A stretch of 27,730 nt of DNA from an uncultured Succiniclasticum sp. (lineage in GTDB: Bacteria > Bacillota > Negativicutes > Acidaminococcales > Acidaminococcaceae), in the NCBI GenBank assembly GCA_900544275.1, contig UQUU01000014.1, forward strand, positions 1-27,730, read 5' to 3'. Positions 16,726 through 23,967 of this stretch are shown piece after piece; position 1 is the first letter of the stretch, and every line of letters starts with the position of its first letter. The translations under genes were made by a program, and so were the position numbers. The notes under the pieces were generated by a model. That model saw only the letters and a list, made by a program, of their open reading frames with translations, searched no databases and was not told the origin of the DNA.

Positions 16726-17631
16726 TTATTTTTCGTCCCGGTAGCCGAGCTCTTTCAGCGCCTTAGCCTTGTTACGCCAGTCGGCCCGCACCTTTACCCA
16801 AAGGTCCAGATACACATCGGTACCGGTCAGCCCCTCAATGTCACGGCGGGCTTCCTGTCCGATTTTCTTCAAAAGACTGCCTTTCGCCCCGATGACGATT
16901 CCCTTCTGAGATTCTCTTTCCACAAAAATCGTCGCGCGAATAAACACATTGCCATTCGGGCGATCTTTAAAATCATTGATTTCCACCGCAATCGCATGCG
17001 GCACTTCATCATGGGTGTTCTTTAACACCTTTTCCCGGATCATCTCCCCGGCAATGGTACGCATGGGCTGATCCGTCAGTTCATCTTCCGCATACAAGTT
17101 CGGTCCTTCCGGCAAATGACGGATGATCTCTTCCCGCAATTCCGTCAGTCCGTCCTCTGCCAGTGCGCTGACAGGCACTACCGCCGCAAAAGTCATTTCA
17201 TCCGTATAACCCCGGATGATTTCCAGCAATTGGCTATGATCCGCCAATTTGTCGATTTTATTGATGACCAGAAGCACCGGTGTTTTGATCGCCCTTAACC
17301 GTTCCAGAATAAATTTCTCGCCGGCGCCTTTTTTCTCACTGGCATCCACCACAAACAATACCACATCTACCTGATCCAGCGTTCCGGCGGCCGTTTTATT
17401 CATATACTCCCCTAATTTATGCAGGGGTTTATGAATGCCCGGCGTATCCAGAAACAGTATCTGCGCCCGATCGGTAGTAAGAATGCCCATGATTTTGTTG
17501 CGTGTCGTCTGAGGCCGGTCGCTTATAATAGCAATCTTCTCCCCGATCATCGCATTCATCAGCGTCGATTTTCCTACATTGGGACGGCCTACCAGAGCGG
17601 CAAAGCCGGAATAATGCTTCGTTTCTGTCAT
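16726..17631 (-). CDS. era: GTPase Era
   Basis: Era is an essential GTPase that binds the 3' end of 16S rRNA and helps mature the 30S subunit. The 301-residue protein is full length. The GTPase domain has G1 GRPNVGKS (residues 15-22), a G2 region (PQTTRN), G3 DTPG, G4 NKID and G5 (VSAL). The C-terminal KH domain carries the family signature around GAKGSLLKKIGQEARRDIE. The ATG follows AAGGAG by 5 nt. It sits between the cytidine deaminase fusion and the CNNM gene, as in the conserved Firmicutes cluster, where YbeY and Era both act on 16S rRNA. The 173 nt upstream contain a 39-bp tandem repeat. Confidence 0.98.
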   Translation of the reverse strand: MTETKHYSGFAALVGRPNVGKSTLMNAMIGEKIAIISDRPQTTRNKIMGILTTDRAQILFLDTPGIHKPLHKLGEYMNKTAAGTLDQVDVVLFVVDASEKKGAGEKFILERLRAIKTPVLLVINKIDKLADHSQLLEIIRGYTDEMTFAAVVPVSALAEDGLTELREEIIRHLPEGPNLYAEDELTDQPMRTIAGEMIREKVLKNTHDEVPHAIAVEINDFKDRPNGNVFIRATIFVERESQKGIVIGAKGSLLKKIGQEARRDIEGLTGTDVYLDLWVKVRADWRNKAKALKELGYRDEK

Positions 17632-17668
17632 AAAAACTCCTTTTGTTCTGTACCTTTACGATTCTACT

Positions 17669-17746
17669 TCTATGCCTGATTTCGCTTTCCTGTTTTATCG
17701 CTATACATCTATGCTTGATCTCATTTCCCTGTTTTATAGCTATACA
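17669..17746. repeat. 39-bp tandem repeat (two units) between ybeY-cdd and era
   Basis: Units 17669-17707 and 17708-17746 are identical at about 33 of 39 positions (for example CCTGTTTTAT and GCTATACA in both). A third copy begins (TCTATATCTATGCG) and fades out. The unit is 13 codons long, but no plausible coding frame crosses it. Confidence 0.8.
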
Positions 17747-17804
17747 TCTATATCTATGCGTTCACTGCACTACTTTATGAACTTATTTCTCCGTTTTGCT
17801 CCGT

Positions 17805-18863
17805 TCAAAAAAAATCTTTGGCTTTAAACCTGGAAGGCAGCAGTTCATCCAGCGTCACAATCTGCATTCTCCCCTGCGTATTGGCCAGCACGATGCGCTC
17901 AATGCCAAATTCAGCTATGACCTGACGGCAGGCGCCACAGCAGGAAGTAACCTGTTCCGTATCTGCCGCTACCAGAAGAATATCCAACTGCCCCGGTCCG
18001 TATCCGGCAGCTACCGCCGTATGAATGGCATTCTGCTCGGCGCAGACCGTCAAACCAAAAGCGGAATTTTCCACATTGCAGCCGGTAAATAACTTACCGG
18101 CACTGGTCAGCAATGCCGCTCCCACCTGAAAATGAGAGTACGGCGCATAAGCGTTCTCCCGCACTTTCAGTGCCGCCTTCAGCAAACGCTGTAAAGTCTT
18201 TTCCGGTATCGTTTTTTTCTCTGTTTGGCGCACGGCTCCCTTTGACTTTCCCGCGTCTTTCTCACGTGACGCCTGCCTTTTGGCAACTGCCACAGCCGTT
18301 GTATCTTCTGCCAAACGCGCTTTTGTTACCAGTTCTTTGTCAATCAGCGTATCCGCAAAATGCAGCGGATCCTGCCGGGTCTCTGCCGCATCCAACTGCG
18401 CCTGACTCAGGTTCAGCGTAGCCAGCGCTTCTTCTTCCGCCGCCCGCATTTTTACTTTATCCGCTTTTTGCATATGATCGTACCCTAACAGATGCAGCAT
18501 GCTGTGCACCCCAAGATACACCAGTTCCCGGTTAAGCCCGTGTCCATACGCCTTGCCCTGGCGCACTGCAGCTTCTGCCGAGATGATAATATCCCCCAGA
18601 AGATGTTCTTCGGGGCCGCCGGTCAACAGCACGTCTTCCCCTTCATCCAGAGCAAAAGAAAGCACATCCGTAGGCTGATCGATGCCGCGGTAATTCTTAT
18701 TCAGCACCCGGATCACCTCATCGTTGACCAGGGTCACGCTAACCTCCGTCCTGGCCGGCAGTTTGTGCAGCTTCGCCACCGCGCGCAATCCTTTTTTCAG
18801 CAATGTAACCGCCGAAGCGGGAATTTTTATCATATCCTGATCGTCACTAAACTTAATGACCAC
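17805..18863 (-). CDS. ybeY-cdd: YbeY endoribonuclease fused to cytidine deaminase
   Basis: One uninterrupted 352-codon frame joins two enzymes. Residues 1-150 are YbeY, a zinc endoribonuclease for 16S rRNA 3'-end maturation and ribosome quality control. Its motif GVHSMLHLLGYDH supplies the three metal histidines (His120, His124, His130), and NYRGIDQPTDVLSF is also typical. Residues 151-225 are a charged, A/K/E-rich linker. Residues 226-352 are cytidine deaminase (cytidine to uridine): AYAPYSHFQVGAALL, NVENSAFGLTVCAEQNA (Cys274, Glu276) and CCGACRQ (Cys309, Cys312). Cys replaces the usual Pro just before Cys309. The start is GTG at 18861-18863, after a GAGGTGA site and 9 nt past the phoH stop. 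Firmicutes usually carry ybeY, dgkA and cdd as separate genes here; dgkA is absent. A sequencing join is possible but no frame damage is visible. Confidence 0.93.
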   Translation of the reverse strand: MVIKFSDDQDMIKIPASAVTLLKKGLRAVAKLHKLPARTEVSVTLVNDEVIRVLNKNYRGIDQPTDVLSFALDEGEDVLLTGGPEEHLLGDIIISAEAAVRQGKAYGHGLNRELVYLGVHSMLHLLGYDHMQKADKVKMRAAEEEALATLNLSQAQLDAAETRQDPLHFADTLIDKELVTKARLAEDTTAVAVAKRQASREKDAGKSKGAVRQTEKKTIPEKTLQRLLKAALKVRENAYAPYSHFQVGAALLTSAGKLFTGCNVENSAFGLTVCAEQNAIHTAVAAGYGPGQLDILLVAADTEQVTSCCGACRQVIAEFGIERIVLANTQGRMQIVTLDELLPSRFKAKDFF

Positions 18864-18872
18864 TTTGTCACC

Positions 18873-19850
18873 TCAGTTCCTATCATCCGCTGTTCCATAT
18901 TTTTCATACGCCTTGATGATCTCGCCGACGATCTCATGGCGCACCACATCTTTTTCATTAAAATAATTGACCGAAATCCCCGGCACATCCCGCAACACCG
19001 CAGCAGCATGCCGCAGACCGCTTTTCTTGCCCAGCGGCAGATCCACCTGGGTCACGTCCCCCGTGATCACCATCCGGGAACCGAAACCAAACCGTGTCAG
19101 GATCATCTTCATCTGTTCCGGTGTTGTGTTCTGGGCCTCATCCAAAATAATAAAAGAAGCATTCAAGGTGCGTCCCCGCATATAAGCCAGCGGCGCCACT
19201 TCGATCGTTTCCCGCTCCAGATACTTCCGGGTCATTTCACTGCCCATCATATCAAAAAGCGCATCATACAAAGGCCGCAGGTACGGATCCACCTTCTCCT
19301 GCATATCCCCCGGCAGAAACCCCAGCTTCTCACCGGCTTCTACCGCCGGACGAGTCAAAATGATCCGTTCTACCTGTCTGCGCTTCAACGCCTCTACCGC
19401 CATAGCCACTGCCAGGTACGTTTTCCCCGTGCCGGCCGGACCGATGCCGAAGGTAATGAAGTTGTTTTTAATCGCCCGGACATAATCCCATTGCCCCAGT
19501 GTTTTGGCCTTGATCTGACGCCCCCGCCAGGTCGTAAGCAGAGAGGACGCATACATGTCGTGCAATTTGCCGGACTGGCCGCTCTGCACCATGTAAATGC
19601 TGTAGCGTACATCATGCCCCGTGATCGGCAGCCCCTGCCGATAGAGAAAGAGCAGTTCCCGGAACAACTGATCCAGTTGTTCATTCTGTTCTTCCGTACC
19701 GTTAAAGATGATTTTGTTGCCCCGGGCCATGACTGCCGCCGGAAATTCTAACTCAATCAGACGCAAAAATTCATCGTTGCGCCCCAGAATGCCCACCATT
19801 TCCTGCTGATCATTGATCTCCAACACATGTTCTTCGGTCAAAAAAGACAC
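18873..19850 (-). CDS. phoH: PhoH-like ATPase (PhoH/PhoL family)
   Basis: PhoH-family proteins are RNA-helicase-like ATPases. The role is uncertain, but they are often linked to YbeY and ribosome or RNA processing. The 325-residue protein has an N-terminal domain (about 1-115), then a P-loop NTPase core with Walker A GPAGTGKT (residues 137-144), TRPAVEAGEKLGFLPGD, Walker B FIILDEAQNT (about 233-242) and a sensor-type MVITGDVTQVDLP. The start is GTG at 19848-19850, 2 nt after the cyclophilin stop, with AAAGGAG 10 nt upstream. The immediately following ybeY is its usual partner. Confidence 0.95.
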   Translation of the reverse strand: MSFLTEEHVLEINDQQEMVGILGRNDEFLRLIELEFPAAVMARGNKIIFNGTEEQNEQLDQLFRELLFLYRQGLPITGHDVRYSIYMVQSGQSGKLHDMYASSLLTTWRGRQIKAKTLGQWDYVRAIKNNFITFGIGPAGTGKTYLAVAMAVEALKRRQVERIILTRPAVEAGEKLGFLPGDMQEKVDPYLRPLYDALFDMMGSEMTRKYLERETIEVAPLAYMRGRTLNASFIILDEAQNTTPEQMKMILTRFGFGSRMVITGDVTQVDLPLGKKSGLRHAAAVLRDVPGISVNYFNEKDVVRHEIVGEIIKAYEKYGTADDRN

Positions 19851-19852
19851 TG

Positions 19853-20434
19853 TCAGTTTGCTCCTTTCGCCGCTCCATCCTCTTCCACAATTGTAATTTT
19901 GCGAATTACAACGGGAAACACCGGCTTGTCGTTAGGGCCGGTCTTACTATGGCCAATCTGCTGCACGACCTCCATCCCCTCGCTGACCCGGCCGAATACC
20001 GCATGGTGTCCGTCCAGCCAGGGCGTCGCCTGCAGCGTGATAAAAAACTGGCTGCCGCCGGTATTAGGCCCCGCATTGGCCATGGAAAGGATCCCCGGAC
20101 CCGCATGGCGCAGCTCGGAATTAAACTCATCTTTGATCGTATAACCGGGTCCGCCGGTGCCGTCCCCTTTCGGATCGCCGCCCTGGATCATAAAGCCATC
20201 GATCACCCGGTGGAAGATCAACCCGTTATAGAACCCCTGCTTCGCTAATTTGATAAAATTAGCGGTAGTCAGCGGCGCTTTGGCCGTTTCCAGACGGCAG
20301 GTGAACGTCCCCATACTGGTCTCAAATACGGCCTTAGCCGGCTTTACAGGCGGCTTGTTTTCCACCTCGCTGCCGCAGGCGCTGAAAGCAAAACAAACTA
20401 CCAACGATAAACATAAAAGAATGATCCTTCTCAC
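19853..20434 (-). CDS. Lipoprotein peptidyl-prolyl cis-trans isomerase (cyclophilin)
   Basis: This cyclophilin speeds proline isomerisation during protein folding. The 193-residue protein begins with a lipoprotein signal: a basic start (MRR), a hydrophobic core and a lipobox FSAC with Cys20. It should therefore be a lipid-anchored enzyme outside the cytoplasm. Gly follows the Cys, so there is no Asp retention signal by the enterobacterial rule. The catalytic domain shows NFIKLAKQGFYNGLIFHRVI, GFMIQGGDPKGDGTGGPGY, GILSMANAGPNTGGSQFFIT (with the QFFIT motif), and WLDGHHAVFGRV. The start is GTG at 20432-20434 with AAAGGAG 9 nt upstream. It heads the phoH cluster, and its stop lies 2 nt before phoH. 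Confidence 0.94.
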   Translation of the reverse strand: MRRIILLCLSLVVCFAFSACGSEVENKPPVKPAKAVFETSMGTFTCRLETAKAPLTTANFIKLAKQGFYNGLIFHRVIDGFMIQGGDPKGDGTGGPGYTIKDEFNSELRHAGPGILSMANAGPNTGGSQFFITLQATPWLDGHHAVFGRVSEGMEVVQQIGHSKTGPNDKPVFPVVIRKITIVEEDGAAKGAN

Positions 20435-20494
20435 TTACCCAAACTCCTTTCGGACAGCGCAACTATTTTTCTAATGACCGCTTTTTCGAACACT

Positions 20495-20520
20495 TGCATT
20501 GCTCGCATACTGCATTGCTC
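20495..20520. repeat. Short direct repeat upstream of the cyclophilin gene
   Basis: The ten bases TGCATTGCTC occur at 20495-20504 and again at 20511-20520, a 16-bp period. They are exact copies within the leader. This may be a binding site pair or leftover slippage; nothing decides between these. Confidence 0.5.
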
Positions 20521-20522
20521 TT

Positions 20523-20565
20523 ATATCTGCGTTCCTTTTACACCTTGCGGTTCTTACGCAGATAT
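20523..20565 (-). promoter_or_regulatory. Structured 5' leader hairpin of the cyclophilin/phoH operon
   Basis: On the minus strand, ATATCTGCGT (20556-20565) and ACGCAGATAT (20523-20532) form a perfect 10-bp stem. The 23-nt loop itself contains ACC-GCAA-GGT, a small stem capped by a GNRA-type GCAA tetraloop. It lies roughly 20-60 nt into the predicted transcript and is not followed by a T run, so it is not a terminator. It matches no riboswitch class I recognise. Confidence 0.5.
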
Positions 20566-20588
20566 TTCAGTATTGTTTCCTCCTTCTT

Positions 20589-20616
20589 ATTATAACAAAA
20601 AAAGCAGGCATGAAAA
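20589..20616 (-). promoter_or_regulatory. Promoter of the cyclophilin-phoH-ybeY/cdd-era operon
   Basis: On the minus strand there is an extended -10, TGT-TATAAT (hexamer 20589-20594), with a weak -35 TTTTCA (20611-20616) at 16 nt spacing. The -35 lies in the loop of the secF terminator, and the spacer is largely the terminator's 3' arm and T run. An AAGGAGG sequence follows just downstream but leads to no ATG, GTG or TTG at a usable distance. Confidence 0.55.
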
Positions 20617-20632
20617 GTGCCTGCTTTTAAAA
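20597..20632 (-). terminator. secF terminator (probably works on both strands)
   Basis: AGCAGGCA and TGCCTGCT form an 8-bp stem around a seven-base loop, with A/T runs on both sides. Read on the minus strand it ends in TTTTTTT. It lies about 110 nt beyond the secF stop. Confidence 0.9.
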
Positions 20633-20678
20633 GGGCTAATTTTCTTTCCTTATTATGCGTCTGTTTCCCACACACCAA

Positions 20679-20742
20679 ATTACTTGCGCACCTGTTTACT
20701 TACATACCAGGCTACTTACGCATCAGATTACTTACGCACCTG
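20679..20742. repeat. 16-bp tandem repeat (four units) abutting the secF stop
   Basis: Four units in a row read ATTACTTGCGCACCTG, TTTACTTACATACCAG, GCTACTTACGCATCAG and ATTACTTACGCACCTG. TACTT is invariant and a CAG/CTG end is kept. The last unit ends one base before the secF stop codon (20744-20746). It is non-coding and would be transcribed as the secF 3' tail. Confidence 0.8.
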
Positions 20743-20743
20743 C

Positions 20744-21628
20744 TTATTCTCCCGCCTTCTTATGCTGCAGGAACAACCACATAGTGCCCGCCAGCAAAAC
20801 GGAAGTGTAGCAACCGCTGCATACGCCTACCAGCATGGCAAAGGAAAAGTTGTGGATCGTCTCGCCGCCAAAGAGGAAAATCGCCACAATGGCAAACAAG
20901 GTGGTAATCGTCGTATATACCGTACGGGTCAGAGTGGAGAAAATACTGTGATCGATCATCTCCGTAATGGTTTCACTCCGCCGATGTATCTTCAGGTTTT
21001 CCCGAATCCGGTCAAAAATAACGATGGTACCGTTGACGGAATACCCTACTACCGTCAATAAAGCGGCGATAAAGGTAGAGTCTACTTCCAATTGCATCAG
21101 CGAGAACCAGCTTAATGTCACGGAAACATCAATGATCAGAGCGATAATCGCCGCCACCGCAAAATTCCATTGGAAACGGATGGTGATATATAAAATCATC
21201 AATACCCAGGACAAGAACACCGCAATGGCAGCCTGCTGGATCAATTCGCCGCCGATAGTCGCGCCTACGTTCTCCACGCGGCGGATCTCAAACTTACCCA
21301 GCGATTTTTCCATATCGGCCATGACCTTTGTACGGTCATTATCCGCAATGACCGGCGTGCGGATCAGCACACCCTTGGCGGAAGTCGCGGCCGCATCATC
21401 GCTTTCCAACTGGATGATCGCCCCGCCTAAATCATGGCGGCTCAACACTTCACGTACTTCCGTAATTTTTACTTCTTTGGCAAAACCCAGATCCATAATA
21501 CTGCCGCCGGTAAAATCGATTCCCAGATTAAAACCGCGGAAGATCATGGAACCGTACCCGATCAAAAGGAATATCAAGGTGATGGCAAAAAATATCTTCC
21601 AGTTCTTAACAATCGAAAAGTTTTTCAT
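20744..21628 (-). CDS. secF: Protein translocase subunit SecF
   Basis: SecF pairs with SecD to use the proton gradient to help pull proteins across the membrane after SecYEG. The 294-residue protein has six expected membrane segments and one large exported loop. The N-terminal GIDFTGGSIMDLGF motif and the C-terminal GYSVNGTIVIFDRIREN and TLTRTVYTTITTLF segments are SecF signatures. The ATG (21626-21628) overlaps the secD stop as ATGA and follows a GGAGGTGG site. A terminator follows, so it ends this operon. Confidence 0.97.
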   Translation of the reverse strand: MKNFSIVKNWKIFFAITLIFLLIGYGSMIFRGFNLGIDFTGGSIMDLGFAKEVKITEVREVLSRHDLGGAIIQLESDDAAATSAKGVLIRTPVIADNDRTKVMADMEKSLGKFEIRRVENVGATIGGELIQQAAIAVFLSWVLMILYITIRFQWNFAVAAIIALIIDVSVTLSWFSLMQLEVDSTFIAALLTVVGYSVNGTIVIFDRIRENLKIHRRSETITEMIDHSIFSTLTRTVYTTITTLFAIVAIFLFGGETIHNFSFAMLVGVCSGCYTSVLLAGTMWLFLQHKKAGE

Positions 21629-22860
21629 TTTGCCACCTCCTCTGTCTTAGGCGCGGAGATGCCAAATGCCGCCGGATTCTTGGTAAATTCAGAATGAATC
21701 AGGAAATTCAATAAGAACTTCGTTACCGTCACCGCGGAAAACATACTCAGCAAAACACCGATGGACAGCGTCACAGCAAACCCTTTAATGGGGCCGGTAC
21801 CCAGATAAAACAGTACCAGACAGGCCATCAGCGTGGTGATGTTAGAGTCCAAAATAGTGACCAGCGCGCGGCTGAAGCCCATATCCATGGCCTTACGCAA
21901 GGTTTTCCCATTGCGGATCTCTTCTTTAAAGCGTTCAAAAATCAGTACGTTGGCGTCTACCGCCATACCGATGGACAGGATGATACCTGCCATACCGGGC
22001 AGGGTCAGCGTCGCATTCAGGTAACGCATCACCAACAACAAAAGCATGGTGTACAACAGCAAGGCAATATCCGCTACCACACCGCTCAGACGGTAGAATA
22101 AAATCATGAAAACAAAGACACCGGCCACGCCGATCAAAAAGGCCTTCTGGCTGGCTTCTTTAGAATCCTGCCCCAACGTGGGCCCGACCGTACGATTTTC
22201 AATTACCTCTAATTTTACAGGCAGAGAACCGCTGCGCAGTAAAATAGCCAGATGCTGCGCGTCTTCCATGCTGCGGCTGCCGGTGATCTGCGCCCGTCCG
22301 CCGGTGATCGCTTCCTGAACCACAGGCGAAGTCAGCACTTCACCGTCCAAGGTGATGGCGATCTGCTTGCCTACATTGCGTGCCGTAACATCGGCAAATT
22401 TCTGACCGCCTTCATCCGAGAATTCCAGCGAAACCACCGCCTGATTACCATTGCCCATAGCGGCCTTGGCATCTTTCAGATCCGTACCGGTCATTACCGT
22501 CTTACCCAGCGGGTCTTTGAATTCCAACAAAGCGGTCTTGCCCAGTACGCTAATGGCCTTTTCCGGATCCTTGACACCGGGTAATTCCACGATAATGCGG
22601 TCTTTACCCTGACGCTGCACCAACGGTTCGGTCAGCCCCAACGCATTAACACGGCGCTCAATAATATGAGAAGCCCGCTCTACCGCATCGTCATTGACCT
22701 TCAACTGCGGCGTATCCACCGCCTGCAGCACCACGTGGGTGCCGCCCTGCAGATCCAGACCCTGCTTGACGGAACCGGCCAAAGGTCGGATGTACATACA
22801 GAATCCGCCGATAATTGCCAACGCAACTACCAGGAATTTACCAAATTCATTCCATTTCAA
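21625..22860 (-). CDS. secD: Protein translocase subunit SecD
   Basis: SecD is the larger SecDF partner, with a periplasmic P1 domain. At 411 residues it is of the short type common in Firmicutes with separate secD and secF. LDLQGGTHVVLQ near the N-terminus, the RRVNALGLTEPLVQRQGKDRIIVELPG region, and GMAVDANVLIFERFKEE in the membrane part with its conserved Asp are diagnostic. The frame begins with TTG (22858-22860), preceded by AAAGGGG 9 nt upstream; no ATG fits the family N-terminus better. It lies 33 nt after the cyclo-ligase gene and is coupled to secF. Confidence 0.96.
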   Translation of the reverse strand: MKWNEFGKFLVVALAIIGGFCMYIRPLAGSVKQGLDLQGGTHVVLQAVDTPQLKVNDDAVERASHIIERRVNALGLTEPLVQRQGKDRIIVELPGVKDPEKAISVLGKTALLEFKDPLGKTVMTGTDLKDAKAAMGNGNQAVVSLEFSDEGGQKFADVTARNVGKQIAITLDGEVLTSPVVQEAITGGRAQITGSRSMEDAQHLAILLRSGSLPVKLEVIENRTVGPTLGQDSKEASQKAFLIGVAGVFVFMILFYRLSGVVADIALLLYTMLLLLVMRYLNATLTLPGMAGIILSIGMAVDANVLIFERFKEEIRNGKTLRKAMDMGFSRALVTILDSNITTLMACLVLFYLGTGPIKGFAVTLSIGVLLSMFSAVTVTKFLLNFLIHSEFTKNPAAFGISAPKTEEVAK

Positions 22861-22893
22861 AATACGTGTCCCCTTTCATCCGTTACGATGGTA

Positions 22894-23604
22894 CTATTTC
22901 AAAACAGTTTCCCTGCGCTTCTGTTCCGACGAACAGGAAAGCAACCGGGATTCCGTCACTAAAGCGGAAACCTTACAATCCTGCGGTCCGCAAGGTAAAA
23001 AATCCCGCACAAGCAAATCACAGGTAACGCCCAACGTAATGCCTTCGGTCCGTGGCAAAAAGCGGTCATAATACCCTGCGCCCCGACCCATGCGGCAGCC
23101 GGCAAGCGTAAAGCCTGTCCCCGGCACCAAAAGCAGGTCCAGGGCGGCCGGCTCAATCAGGTTAACCGGTTCCGGCGCCGTACGAATGCTGTAACGATCC
23201 AACGGCAGATTCTGCATGGAAGTCAGCTGAGCCGCCTGCATCTCCGTACGGGAAATAATCCGGGGCACCGCCACCGTCTTGCCTAAACGCAACGCTTCCT
23301 GCAACACCCTGTCAACAGAAATTTCACCGACAAAAGCCAGATAGCCGAAAAGCACCTGCGAACGGGAAAATATCTCGCTCCGGAGAATGTTTTCACAGAC
23401 AGCCTGACTTGTTTTTGCCAGATAATCAGCGGCAAAACCCTGCGCCAGCTCTTTTAATTCCCGGCGCGCCTCTTTTTTGTCTGCAAAGAGGCGGTCCGGA
23501 TCCGATTCTCTGCCCTCTTTTTGTACCGTGTTCTTCGCGCCACAGTCCGAATCCTGTTCCTGACAGGCTACACGGCAGTCTTTATGTGCTAAATCATCAC
23601 TCAT
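22894..23604 (-). CDS. 5-formyltetrahydrofolate cyclo-ligase with an N-terminal extension
   Basis: The enzyme converts 5-formyl-THF to 5,10-methenyl-THF using ATP, returning a storage folate to the active pool. The family core starts near residue 42 (KKEARRELKELA) and ends with the signature PGTGFTLAGCRMGRGAGYYDRFL, whose glycine-rich loop and YYDR bind substrate and ATP. The protein is 236 residues against about 180-200 usually. The surplus is mostly a 40-residue N-terminal tail rich in Asp, Gln, Lys and Cys (Cys10, Cys14, Cys21) with no recognisable domain. The ATG at 23602-23604 overlaps the yajC stop as ATGA, which supports this start; the ribosome site (AAAGGCG) is weak. Its place between yajC and secD is unusual, since those genes are normally neighbours. 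Confidence 0.9.
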   Translation of the reverse strand: MSDDLAHKDCRVACQEQDSDCGAKNTVQKEGRESDPDRLFADKKEARRELKELAQGFAADYLAKTSQAVCENILRSEIFSRSQVLFGYLAFVGEISVDRVLQEALRLGKTVAVPRIISRTEMQAAQLTSMQNLPLDRYSIRTAPEPVNLIEPAALDLLLVPGTGFTLAGCRMGRGAGYYDRFLPRTEGITLGVTCDLLVRDFLPCGPQDCKVSALVTESRLLSCSSEQKRRETVLK

Positions 23605-23906
23605 AATTCGCCTTTTTCAGCCCGCTCCATCTTATCCGGATCCTGAAAAGCGCTGATCGCCGTACGGGCAAATTCAATTTCCACACCCTCGGTCAGTTTT
23701 ACCATGACCTTAACCGGGCCTACATTGGTCAGCGTGCCGTACATGCCGCCCATAGTGATGATTTTATCGCCCTTTTTCAGAGAATCCAACATGCGTTGCC
23801 GCCGCTGCTGCTCCTTCTTCTGAGGACGCCACAACATAAAATAAAAAATACCGGCCATCAGAATAAAAGGCAGCGCTGCATTCGCAACTGCTATCATGTC
23901 GTTCAT
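23601..23906 (-). CDS. yajC: Preprotein translocase subunit YajC
   Basis: YajC is a small single-span membrane protein associated with SecDF. It has 101 residues, with a membrane helix at about residues 10-27 (FILMAGIFYFMLW), the canonical RPQKKEQQRRQRMLDSLKKG segment, and a small SH3-like domain (GDKIITMGGMYGTL). The ATG (23904-23906) follows a strong AGGAGGTG site. Its own promoter lies 33-60 nt upstream. Confidence 0.97.
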   Translation of the reverse strand: MNDMIAVANAALPFILMAGIFYFMLWRPQKKEQQRRQRMLDSLKKGDKIITMGGMYGTLTNVGPVKVMVKLTEGVEIEFARTAISAFQDPDKMERAEKGEL

Positions 23907-23938
23907 TGTACACCTCCTGCCCTACTTAAAACAATAAT

Positions 23939-23967
23939 ATTATAGCAAAAATTTAAGAATTTGTCTT
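23939..23967 (-). promoter_or_regulatory. yajC-secDF promoter
   Basis: On the minus strand, AAGACA (23962-23967) and TATAAT (23939-23944) are 17 nt apart, and the -10 is extended (TGC before TATAAT). It overlaps the last codons of the small frame at 23953-24063, so the yajC operon can be transcribed separately from queA-tgt. Confidence 0.65.

Larger units (their letters stand above)
20435..20743. other. 309-bp intergenic region between secF and the cyclophilin gene
   Basis: In minus-strand order it holds the 16-bp tandem repeat directly after the secF stop (20742-20679), the secF terminator (20632-20597), an overlapping promoter (-10 at 20589-20594), a structured leader with a 10-bp inverted repeat (20565-20523), a 10-bp direct repeat (20520-20495) and the GTG ribosome site. 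I see no credible gene. Confidence 0.7.

Noticed and set aside
18492..19751. A long plus-strand frame (419 codons) opposite phoH and ybeY
   Set aside because: Its translation is rich in His, Arg, Gln and Pro with no motif, and it mirrors two well-supported genes, so it is an antisense shadow.
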